Shown here: positions 45,501 through 53,900 of the stretch, one piece after another
Numbering within the stretch: position 1 is the stretch's first letter
Layout: each line of letters starts with the position of its first letter
Assembly: GCF_017642925.1 (NCBI RefSeq)
Contig: NZ_JAEPOL010000005.1
Coordinates: 62,001 to 126,000 of the forward strand
DNA from: Maricaulis sp.
GTDB taxonomy: Bacteria; Pseudomonadota; Alphaproteobacteria; Caulobacterales; Maricaulaceae
Reading direction: 5' to 3'
Length of the DNA: 64,000 nt
Made by a program: the position numbers and the translations under genes
The notes under the pieces: model-generated
Databases searched by the model: none
The model's input: the letters and a program-made list of their open reading frames with translations, nothing else
What the model was told of the DNA's origin: nothing

Positions 45501-46955
45501 GACTACAGGCCACAAGTCCGGGTGTGTGAACCGCTTTACGTCGTCATGATAGAACCATTCGCCTCTATAGCGAAGGTCGTCGTAGAGACGCGCCTGGTTG
45601 CGCAGGATGTCCTCTTTGTCGCCCACGGATAGTGACTTTGGGTCTCCAGTTTCGATGAGCAGGGCGGGTCTTGCATTTGCGACAACCGCCTTTGCTGAGT
45701 TGTTCAAGGCGGCTAACCAGCCCATGACATGTTCAGTCGACTGTGGAATCGATCGCTGACCCAGCCCCTCGGCAAGCAGTGGGGCAATTGTATTTCTCGA
45801 ATGCGCTCTGGCTCGCAAGCTCTCGTCGAAATGTTCAGCTGCAAGGAAGTCGCGAATCTCTCGATGCGCGAACCTGATGCGCCCCCCAACAGAGGGCTGG
45901 AAAAGCCCGCTGGCGAGTAGTTGGCGAATTTCTGTAGTCGTCCATGCCTCCACATCCGTAGATAGGATATTTGCAGCATTCATCGCATCGCCGGCCGCTA
46001 AGGGGAGGACGGTAAAGTCCTGTTTGCCTGACAAAATCACAAAAGCTGCAAGTTTAGCGGCGGCCTTCCGTGCTCTGTTAACGTCAATGTTCAGCCGGTC
46101 TTTGCCTTCAGATCGTCCGAACAGCCGCCACGCAACCAAATCGCGCATAACTTGAAGTCGGGACTTGAAAACTTCCTCAGAGGAGCGGCCCTCATCAACA
46201 GCCTTCTTCCAAACATCCAAAAATAGATGCGCATCCAGCGGCTGCTGTATTAGACCAGCAGAAAGATTGGTGTTCACGGCGTTGATGAAGTCCGAAGGAT
46301 TTACGTCGCGAGAAATGGCAAGTTTCTCAATGTCTCCGGTCGCAAGCGGTGCGAGGCGAAAAATTTTCTGCGTCGGACTATCGGCTTCCAAGTCCTGCTT
46401 GGCATCTCGTGCCTGCCTCACGAAACGAGATAAACGTCTTAGATCGCCATCCCCTAGCCACTCGCTTGGGCGGCTCGTGACGAGAACATGTATCGGTGCC
46501 AGTCGCCGCCCGATTTCTTGCGAGACAATGCTAAGGGCCCTTTCTAGAGCACTTTCATTGCGCGAAGCCGGCAGACGCGCCTCGTCGAGTGCGTCGAAGA
46601 ACAGAAATCCGCCTCTTCGAGATCGCTTCCATTTTTCAAAACGTTCGCTTTGATTTTCCAGTTCGAAGTCGAATGAGCCCGTCAGGGAGCCGTCCTGTAG
46701 CGCCTCCAATCGCAGTAAGAACGCGTCTTCTCCTTCCTCAATGAGACGCTTCACGTGTTGACGAACTTCTGTAGTTTTCCCCGAGCCCGCAGTGCCTAGG
46801 AGAACAGACACATCATTCGAAAGAACTTCTTCCCACGTTTTCCCTGTCTCGCGGGTCGCGAGCGAAGCCCAAATACTGTCCAGTTCATTGTCAAATTCTG
46901 TCGATTGAATTTCGACAAAGCGCCGCGACAATGGAATGTACTGACCGCTGTTCAC
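42582..46955 (-). CDS. Giant NACHT/STAND-type NTPase with C-terminal PD-(D/E)XK nuclease-like domain (putative defence protein)
   Basis: The best start is the GTG at 46955, preceded by AGGGAG (1457 residues); the frame is open to 47156. Residues about 35-330 form a NACHT-like NTPase. It has a WEEVLSNDVSVLLG lead-in, Walker A GTAGSGKT at 54-61, Walker B LFFDALDEA near 119-126, and VLVTSRPSEW near 157-166. A winged-helix-type end RFAHREIRDFLAAEHF follows. The middle 900 or so residues are helical and partly HEAT-like. The C-terminus shows PDLRL (Asp 1329), VEIKLAD (Glu 1345, Lys 1347) and EQLSNQYL (Gln 1366), matching a PD-(D/E)XK nuclease. Base composition is clearly less GC-rich than its neighbours, suggesting transfer. 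No membrane segment or partner gene was found. The antiviral role is inferred. Confidence 0.85.
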   Translation of the reverse strand: MNSGQYIPLSRRFVEIQSTEFDNELDSIWASLATRETGKTWEEVLSNDVSVLLGTAGSGKTTEVRQHVKRLIEEGEDAFLLRLEALQDGSLTGSFDFELENQSERFEKWKRSRRGGFLFFDALDEARLPASRNESALERALSIVSQEIGRRLAPIHVLVTSRPSEWLGDGDLRRLSRFVRQARDAKQDLEADSPTQKIFRLAPLATGDIEKLAISRDVNPSDFINAVNTNLSAGLIQQPLDAHLFLDVWKKAVDEGRSSEEVFKSRLQVMRDLVAWRLFGRSEGKDRLNIDVNRARKAAAKLAAFVILSGKQDFTVLPLAAGDAMNAANILSTDVEAWTTTEIRQLLASGLFQPSVGGRIRFAHREIRDFLAAEHFDESLRARAHSRNTIAPLLAEGLGQRSIPQSTEHVMGWLAALNNSAKAVVANARPALLIETGDPKSLSVGDKEDILRNQARLYDDLRYRGEWFYHDDVKRFTHPDLWPVVDELLNKSNSPELTEFLIDIARFGRMEPLAPKLAGYVGNPNTGYKIKAEACAALYEIGDQTYRAAVLLEALTATPPDPQDTDSAPNWNMFQLKALRYSLGEALPLDVIAILSRIQRERSNYSSATYEYLIEILDDLSKSERRAWLSVLLGFAFAGRDENRYRMPNTSVRYRKFVPAIIYLASELVGDEGVRPDDSDLLNAVEMAMGIDDRIDLLGRKSPTNILAGGLRARPEVKHALVQRRVNLFSDRGQRNRVPFGLVHPLEFNVRDQNGHLFVHSDVSHYCGRASDATDPSERAFLLDLAQTVLGKLSAADRKTALSVLRQHLKRYGDEEQRRQFGVSGWFLRTKSRFQHHYRYEPQRWIRGKKKALRSWNVARRNRKFIWSNRKGIAAGEFDNSNAIWLFNKAPNDPGYETIRAVKEEYNSEIAQLFSDGLRQYWKNHDTSYFERRTYLGHIGLAGINLDYECGELPNEADDARKAFRYAFHELNGFPVWVEELATRFPAPFCSEVKIALLTDFSTEQGEGDHHVSDCVSKLAYSNSEIRNLVAPMLLRMLMIALPKKRRDRMLCLDIVARAPSVELNRLSRFLASGYLAAWTRFDFREAWGWLDGLMNANTGAAKRVLAATFGDLQIAAQRALFFEYLGREGNKPALEGGSDFVRRECERDPILLEWLVRASYLAWPPEKDLRHEGVYSPGKEDHAESSRRSYTNMLAALQTPDAVGAFGRLAQSKELLSYRDTFLYQIELMKRGAGRRIEFSPEDAIRFLNDQSKPPTTVEEFRRLCQSHIETLLEKLHSSDDDESAFFRRGASEESDLRNWLAARLREVGERFYTVIREQEVAGEKRPDLRLHSRVEALGKVSVEIKLADKRHWTGNQLVNTPDEQLSNQYLFEASSHTGVYVLVNASLPRKAMKDKKTRKVRRKAFRKRVAGNVVNFEELETLVRAKCAAVNDGLAEGKMVVAVTRDISEKPSKTI

Positions 46956-47115
46956 AGATGCTCCCTGACACTCTTTGGTTGATGGTATCAGTGGTATCGC
47001 CAGAGCACCATCTGGGGTGGTGGGCATTTTTATCAGTTTCAACAAGATAGAGCGTGACTGCGGGCGGGAGAATGCCTGCTGTACCCAATGTCCGCTTCCA
47101 GGATTATCCAGCCCC

Positions 47116-47784
47116 CTACCCCTCCGGCGGCGCCCCTGCCGGCAGGGCCAGCACATTCATCGCCACGGAGATCCGTTCTCCCGGGCCCTTGTGGGGGCGG
47201 ACGGCGTGCATGAGCCAGGAGGGGAAGATGACCAGCTTGCCGGGCTCGGGACGGACGCGGAACTGGGACATCTGCTTTTCGCCGGTCTCGTCGGTGAAGA
47301 CGAGGTCGGGGGCGACCATGCGGATCATCGGGAAGCGCGGATCCTGGGCGACGAAGAAACCGTCCTCGCCATCGCCGCCATCGTCGACATAGAAGCTGGC
47401 CGACCAGAAGGAGCCGGGATGGGAATGCATCTGGTTGGACGCGCCGGCGGGCGAGACATTCGCCCACATCTCCATGCCCATTTCATAGCGCGAACGGCCT
47501 TTGGCGGCATTCACGTCCGAGGTGAAACGGCCGCAGACCTGCATCGTCTCCCGCGCCAGCGCGATCGCGGCCTCGCCGCCCCAGTCCAGCATCTCGATGT
47601 CGGAATGCCAGCCATGAATGTTCGAGCGCCGCACGCCCGGCGAGGCGGCCCGGCGTGCCAGGATCGCCTGCTTCAGCTCCGAGACGAGCCGGTCGGCACC
47701 GGGCAGGCGCACCTCGATCAGCGGGGTGGCGAAGAGCCGGTTGACCGTGATCTGCGGCGCGGCGCTGCCGTCCGTCACCGTCAT
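47116..47784 (-). CDS. Putative 2-oxoglutarate/Fe(II)-dependent oxygenase (TIGR02466-like)
   Basis: This 222-residue protein begins with VNRLFATPLIEVRLPG. It then has SNIHGWHSDIEML, EMWANVSPAGASNQMHSHPG with candidate iron ligands, SFWSASFYVDDG, and a second His region VIFPSWLMHAVRPHKG followed by ERISVAMNV. This pattern fits the small double-stranded beta-helix oxygenases found beside sulfotransferase and TPR genes in marine bacteria. The substrate is unknown. It overlaps the upstream isoaspartyl peptidase stop by 4 bases. The downstream 160 bases separate it from the NTPase start. Confidence 0.85.
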   Translation of the reverse strand: MTVTDGSAAPQITVNRLFATPLIEVRLPGADRLVSELKQAILARRAASPGVRRSNIHGWHSDIEMLDWGGEAAIALARETMQVCGRFTSDVNAAKGRSRYEMGMEMWANVSPAGASNQMHSHPGSFWSASFYVDDGGDGEDGFFVAQDPRFPMIRMVAPDLVFTDETGEKQMSQFRVRPEPGKLVIFPSWLMHAVRPHKGPGERISVAMNVLALPAGAPPEG

Positions 47785-48839
47785 TCCTCGTCGCCGTAGA
47801 TCGCCACCACCGGCTCGCCGCCTTCGGTCAGGCGGGCGCGGTACATGCCCGGCGTGTTGAAACTCCAGGCGATATCGCCCTCAGCCGTCAGCGCGATAAT
47901 GCCGCCATCGCCGCCCAGATCCGTCAGCTCTTGCTGGATCACCTGGTCGGAGGCCGCCTGCAGGGTGAGGCCCTGCATCTCGACCAGCGCACAGATGCGG
48001 CTGGCCACGGTGAGGCGGATGAAATACTCGCCCGTGCCCGTCGCCGAGACGCCGCAGCTGTCATTATTGGCATAGGTGCCCGCGCCGATGATCGGGCTGT
48101 CGCCGACCCGGCCCCAGCGCTTCGCCGTCGTGCCGCCTGTCGACGTGCCCGCCGCGATATTGCCGGCCTCGTCCAGCGCCACCACACCGACCGTGCCGAA
48201 ACGGTGTTCCAGCGCGTCACGCTCGAGCAGGCCCTCCTGGACCGGTTCCGGATCCGGTGCGCCGTCCGGACGCGGCGGAATCTCCAGACCGTCGCGGCCG
48301 AGCGACCGTTCCAGCGCTGCCCAGCGGCGTTCGGTGAAAAACCAGGCCGGCTCGACCATTTCCAGCCCCTGCTCCCGCGCGAACGTCTCCGCGCCCTCGC
48401 TTTGCAACATGACGTGACGCGAATGTTGCATCACTGTGCGTGCAAGGGTGATCGGATGTCGCACCTGTGTGACACCTGCGACGGCTCCCGCTTCAAGGGT
48501 CGCCCCGTCCATGATCGAGGCATCGAGCTCGTTACGGCCGGCCGCCGTGAACACGGCTCCCCGCCCGGCATTGAACATGGGATCGTCCTCGAGACCGTGG
48601 ATCACCGCCTCGATCGCATCGAGCGCACTGCCGCCCTGCGACAGCACCGCCTCGCCACGCTCCAGCGCCGCATGCATGGCTGCGCGATAGGCGGCATCGG
48701 TCTCCGGCGTCATGCTGTCACGCTCGATCACACCGGCCCCGCCATGCACGACAAGCGCCCAGTTTCCGTCCTCCGCCAGGGCCGGAGACAGGGTCAGAAG
48801 GGCCGCGGCAGAGGCCGCCGGCAGAACAGATCGCAGCAT
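47781..48839 (-). CDS. iaaA: Isoaspartyl peptidase/L-asparaginase (Ntn hydrolase), exported
   Basis: The signal peptide is LRSVLPAASAAALLTLSPALA. The proenzyme starts NWALVVHGGAGVIERD and continues with GGSALDAIEAVIHGLEDDP and FNAGRGAVFTAAGRNELDASIMDG. Autocleavage should occur before Thr in HRFGTVGVVALDEAGNIAAG, freeing the catalytic Thr; GGTTAKRWGRVGDSPIIGAG follows. It hydrolyses beta-aspartyl dipeptides and asparagine, here in the periplasm. It is coupled to the downstream oxygenase gene by a 4-base overlap. Confidence 0.94.
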   Translation of the reverse strand: MLRSVLPAASAAALLTLSPALAEDGNWALVVHGGAGVIERDSMTPETDAAYRAAMHAALERGEAVLSQGGSALDAIEAVIHGLEDDPMFNAGRGAVFTAAGRNELDASIMDGATLEAGAVAGVTQVRHPITLARTVMQHSRHVMLQSEGAETFAREQGLEMVEPAWFFTERRWAALERSLGRDGLEIPPRPDGAPDPEPVQEGLLERDALEHRFGTVGVVALDEAGNIAAGTSTGGTTAKRWGRVGDSPIIGAGTYANNDSCGVSATGTGEYFIRLTVASRICALVEMQGLTLQAASDQVIQQELTDLGGDGGIIALTAEGDIAWSFNTPGMYRARLTEGGEPVVAIYGDEE

Positions 48840-48920
48840 GTTGAAATCTCCCCAAATCAGTTGGTTTCAGCTTTGCCATTCGCACCGCCCGGCGCAAGCC
48901 TGAAGACGCTCCGGGGCTGC

Positions 48921-50960
48921 TCAGCCGCCCGTGCGGATACGCACCCGGGACTGCGCCATCCGGCCGGATTCATCAACGGCCGTAACGGCATAGAAGCCCG
49001 GCCCCGGCGGCACCCAGACCGGTTCGCCCAGCGCATTACGGTCGACCGGTTCGCCATCGGCATACCAGTCCAGCGCGCCGCTCGCCTGGGCTGCCAGGAC
49101 AAAGCCGCGCCCCTCGCCTTCCGACCAGACCTCAGCCCCGTCCGGCGGGAAGAGGATGTGCGGCGCCGGGTCGGTGCGGTACTGCGCCATCGTGCCCGGA
49201 ACGTCCTGCACAGGCGCCCGGTCTTCCGCCCGCGAGACAGAGCCCGGCTCGATCCGCTCCAGCCCGTCTGCCAGGCGGAACAGCAGCGGCAGGGCGCCGT
49301 CACGGCCGGTAATCCCCTCCCGCGGCGCACCGTCGGCGCGACCGGTCCAGACCACCAGGGTATAGCGCCCGGTCACGCCGGCCGCCCAGGCATCGCGGAA
49401 GCCGTAGGATGTGCCCGTCTTGAAGGCGATGTCCGGCGCCCCGCGCGCCAGCGAGGCCGGCATGCGTCCACCCGGATGCGGTGCCCGGCGAAGGATATCA
49501 AGCACTTCCGCCGCCGATTCCGCGCCCAGCACGGCATAGCCGTCTTCTGCGGCCGGATCGTCTTCGCGCCAGCGCAATGGACGCGCCACGCCCTCATCGC
49601 CCAGCGCTGCATAGAGCACGGCCAGCTGGCGCAGGGTCAGCCCGGCACCGCCCAGAGCCACGGCAAGCCCGCTGTCGGCTCCTGCCGTGCGCGGCCGTTC
49701 CGGATGGGCGCCGGCAAAAGTCAGTGCGGCATTGAAGCGGCGTGCTCCCACCCCGTCCAACGCCGTGACCGCCGGAACATTCAGCGAGTGCTGCAAGGCC
49801 TCCGCGATCGTGACATCGCCGCGGAAACGGCGGTCGAAATTGTCCGGCCGGTAGCCGGCAAACCGGCGCGGCAGGTCGGAAATGCGTGTCCCTCCGGCGG
49901 CCAGACCGTCATCGAACGCCATGCCATAGATGAAGGGTTTCAGTGTCGAGCCGGGTGAACGCGGCCGGTCTGTCAGGTCGATCCAGCCGCCGGGACGCGC
50001 CCGGCTGGCCGATCCCGCCATCGCCCGCACAGCCCGTGTCTGCGTTTCCACCAGCATGGCGGCAAACTGTACATCCGGCCCGGTTTCCCGGGCCGCCAGT
50101 GCCAGCTCGTCCTGCAGCATCGTCTGGAGATGACTGTCGAGGGTGGAGACGATATCCGCCTCCCCGGGCCCGGCCGCCCGGCGCAGGGCATCGGCCGCAT
50201 GCCAGGCATCGGCCGGGAAATCCTGGCGCCCCGGTGCCGGATCGAAAGCGGCATCGGCAGACGCATCCGCACGCGCCAGCCCCACTTCGGCCAGACGGTC
50301 CAGCACGCGTCCGCGCGCCAGCACCGCATTGTCGGGACGCCGATCCGGACGCCGCGCTTCCGGCGATTGCGGCAAGGCGATCAGCAAGGCGATCTGCTCG
50401 ATGGTCAGCGCGTCGGGCTCGCGCCCGAAATAGGCCCAGCTGGCGGCCCGGACACCTTCCAGATTGCCGCCATAAGGCGCCAGGGTGAGATAGAGTTCGA
50501 GGATCTCGCGTTTGGAGTAGCGCAGTTCCAGCTGCCAGGCCCGCAGGATCTGGATGACCTTCGCGCCCACCGTCCGCTCGCGCGGCTCGATCAGACGGGC
50601 AAGCTGCATGGTCAGGGTAGAGCCACCAGAGACGATACGGCCGGCCAGGGCGCTGTCCCGCGCCGCGCGCACCAGCGCCAGCGGATCGACACCGGAATGC
50701 TGGTAGAAGCGCGCATCCTCATACGCCAGCAGGGCCTCGACAAAGTTCGGGTCGATGCCGTCCAGATCGGCTTCAAGCCGCCAGCGGCCATCGGCGACCG
50801 GGAAGGCCCGCAACACCTGCCCGTCCCTGTCCCGAACCACGGTGGAGACGACATGCCCTGCCTCGACAGGCGGCGGCAGGGCATGGTCGGCCGCGAGAAC
50901 CGCCGCAAACAGGGTCAGGGCGATCACCCCGGCCCAGTATATCCGCGGCAGTCCCAGCAC
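48921..50960 (-). CDS. pbpC: Penicillin-binding protein 1C
   Basis: The 679-residue protein has an N-terminal membrane anchor. The glycosyltransferase-51 domain includes ALLAYEDARFYQHSGVDPLAL, then GGSTLTMQLARL and YLTLAPYGGNLEGVRAASW. The transpeptidase has SxxK SPGSTLKPFIYG, SLNVP and KTGTSYGFRDAW. A C-terminal PBP1C-type beta domain ends in AQSRVRIRTGG. It builds and cross-links peptidoglycan. The start is a GTG 4 bases after the stop of the alpha-2-macroglobulin gene, the well-known yfhM-pbpC pairing. Confidence 0.95.
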   Translation of the reverse strand: MLGLPRIYWAGVIALTLFAAVLAADHALPPPVEAGHVVSTVVRDRDGQVLRAFPVADGRWRLEADLDGIDPNFVEALLAYEDARFYQHSGVDPLALVRAARDSALAGRIVSGGSTLTMQLARLIEPRERTVGAKVIQILRAWQLELRYSKREILELYLTLAPYGGNLEGVRAASWAYFGREPDALTIEQIALLIALPQSPEARRPDRRPDNAVLARGRVLDRLAEVGLARADASADAAFDPAPGRQDFPADAWHAADALRRAAGPGEADIVSTLDSHLQTMLQDELALAARETGPDVQFAAMLVETQTRAVRAMAGSASRARPGGWIDLTDRPRSPGSTLKPFIYGMAFDDGLAAGGTRISDLPRRFAGYRPDNFDRRFRGDVTIAEALQHSLNVPAVTALDGVGARRFNAALTFAGAHPERPRTAGADSGLAVALGGAGLTLRQLAVLYAALGDEGVARPLRWREDDPAAEDGYAVLGAESAAEVLDILRRAPHPGGRMPASLARGAPDIAFKTGTSYGFRDAWAAGVTGRYTLVVWTGRADGAPREGITGRDGALPLLFRLADGLERIEPGSVSRAEDRAPVQDVPGTMAQYRTDPAPHILFPPDGAEVWSEGEGRGFVLAAQASGALDWYADGEPVDRNALGEPVWVPPGPGFYAVTAVDESGRMAQSRVRIRTGG

Positions 50961-50964
50961 GGCA

Positions 50965-53900
50965 TCAGCCTCGCGGTGCGATCACGATACGCCCGGTCGC
51001 ACTGCGCGCGAACGTATCCGGCCGGTACATGTCCTCAACCACGGCCCCGGGCAGTGTGTAACTGCCCGGCGTCACGGCGCGCACGACATAGGCGATACGC
51101 TCGGCCCGCCGGTTGCGCAGATCTAGCGCCGCCACGAAGCGGTCGTCACGCGCTTCGGCCACGCGCGGTGTGCGGATATTGTCGAGCCAGGAATAGACGC
51201 CGGTATTGCCGGCATCCTCGGGCCGCACGACCGCTTCAATCTCGAAACCGGGCGGCAGGAGATCTTCCACGATCGCCGGGATCAGGCGTTCCTCGCGCGG
51301 CGCGACAACAAGATCGATAATCAGGCGGTCGCCCTGGACCAGGTTCTCAAGGTCGGCCTCGGAACCATCCAGGCGGCGAACCCGCTTCTGGATCACCAGG
51401 CCCTGGGCATCGACATCCGGCGCCTCGACCGTCTGACCGTGAGCGATCTGGGTCACCCACGCTGGCGCATCGCCGGTCATGCGGAACTCGACCCCCTCGC
51501 CGATCTCGCCGGCTTCCAGCCGGTAGCGCAGCGGGCCGTCGGCCTCGACGGCCGTTTCGACGGCGATCTCCTCGCCGCCATCGCGAAGCGCATTCGCAGC
51601 GAGAAGCAGGAAGGCCTTCTCCTGTGTGTTGAGACGGGCCGGTTCCGGCAGGTCCTGACCGACACGCTCGGCCAGGCGAGCAACACGCTCATGCTGGCCG
51701 GCTTCGGCGGCGAGCGCCAGAACACCGGCCAGGTCACGACGCGGCGACATGTAGTAATTGCCGGGGTTTTCAAAGCCCAGCGCCGCCTCGGCCGCATCGA
51801 AAGCGTTCACGGCGCGGGATTGATCGCCGATGAGATAAAGCGCTGCACCGATCTGTGCCCGGGCCAGCGGGCTTTCGATCGCCTCCAGGCGCTCGTCATG
51901 CATGTAGCGCAGGCGCGAACGATCGACCCGTCCGGCGCGGGCCAGAACGTAGAGCGCATAGGCCGCGGAACGGTCATTGAGACGCTCGGGCGTGTCGGTC
52001 TGACCGCGCCAGCGATGGATCTCGGTGTCATAGCCGTTGACCCGCCACATCTCGCCGGAGGCAATATGCTCAAGGCCGGTATAGGCCCGCTCCAGCGCCG
52101 CATCCGGCACGGTGTAGCCGGCCTCTTGGGCACGGGCCAGGAAGTCGGTGGCGTAGGCGCCGATCCACGGCCGCAGGCCACGATCGCCGATACGCCACAG
52201 ACCGATGGCACCATCGGCCGACTGACGGGACAGCAGCGTTGCGATGGCCTCCTGCACGCGTGCCCGTGCACCCTCGACCGGATCTTCACCCGCAGCGCTG
52301 GCGAGAGGATCGGCGTAGAGCAACGGCAGCGCCCGGCTGGTGATCTGCTCGGTACACCCATAGGGATAGCGGCTGAGGGCCGTCAGCAGCGCCGCCTCGT
52401 CCAGCGGTGTCGGCGAGAAGCTCACCGTCACATCTGACGTGCCCGGCAGGTAGCCCGCCAAGACATCGCTCGACAGGCGCCAGCTATCGCCCGGCATGAC
52501 GCGTCCGCGCCGGACGCTGGAAGACGGCAGCCAGGCCCAGCGCACCTCGATCGGATAGCTGCGCGCGACGGCGAAGTCGTCCGGTCCGTCGACTGACAGC
52601 CCCACCGAGCCCACACCGGCATCGTCGGATGAAAGCCCGTAGCGGCGATCGACACGCTGGCCGGCGGCGAGCTCGATCGTGTCGGTGGCCGACATGCTGA
52701 CCGGCGCTTCGGCGTCCATCGCCACGGCATAGGCGCCCGGCGCGCCATCGATATTGTCAATCGTCAGCGTGGCCGTCGACTGATCGCCCGGTGCGAGGAA
52801 GCGCGGCAGGATCAGTTCAGCCGGCACATCGTCGCGCACGGTCAGGGGCTGGGCCGCCTGACCGACGGCACGGCCACTCCAGGCGACCGCCATGAGGCGC
52901 AGCTCGCCATTGAAGTCGGGCACGTCGAAGGACACGGTCGCCCGGCCATTGCGGTCCACTTCAACCGGTCCGGTGAACAGCGCCACGGTCTGCGTCGGCA
53001 CGACGGTCAGACCGGCACCGCCGATCTGGTCACCGCCCTGGCGAACGGGCGCCGCGGCGCCCTGGTTCGGATCGAGCAGGCGGCCATAATCATCGTGCAG
53101 ATCGACATCGAGCGCCGTCTTGCCGAAATACCAGGCCTGCGGATCGGGCGACGCGAAACGGGTCAGGGCGAGAATGCCCTCATCGACCGCCGCCACGGAC
53201 ACGTAGGCACCGCTGCGCACCGGCCCCTCGATTGCCAGTTCCAGCTCGACGGTCTGGCGCGGATGAATGCGCTCGGGCGCGTTGAAATCGATCTCCAGCG
53301 TCCGGTCCGACATGTCGACCGGCAGATGAACCACGCCGACAGCCCGGCGCGGGGCCGGCCGGTCGACCGGGTCGCGCGGCGTGTAGACCGACACCATGGC
53401 GTAGGCGCCGGCGCCCCAATCCTCGGTGACATTGAAGGACAGTTCGACACCGCCTTCGGGAATGCTGACCGAACGGGTTTCCAGCACGCGGTCGCTGGCA
53501 ATCACCACCTCGGCCTCGCCGGGATAGGGCGGACGAATAGATACGGTTGCGGTGCCGCCAACAGAGACAGGCTCTTCAGGGCCGGACAAAGCCACGCGGT
53601 CCGGCGCCTCGACGCCTGGCTCGGACGTCCCGCCCCAGCCGACCCAGAACTGGGCGCTGGCAGACATGCCGCTTTGGGGATCGGTCACGACAAGCTGGTA
53701 GTCGCCCCAGTCAAGCGCGCGCAGGGACAGGGGATCGGCGCCCTCGCCGTCCAGCGACAGCACCCCCTCCTCGATAGGCACCACATGGCGGGTACGGCGC
53801 CAGCGCCAGCGTTCGCCATCGGTGCGGTACCAGTCATAATCCCAGTCGATCCGCATCAATTGCCATTCGACATCCACCGCGACCGGCGCACCACCGGCAT

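Noticed and set aside
47785-48839. Possible Cys-rich or toxin role for the asparaginase-like gene beside the defence gene
   Set aside because: All signatures are those of an ordinary isoaspartyl peptidase with signal peptide. It is coupled to the oxygenase gene and not to the NTPase gene.
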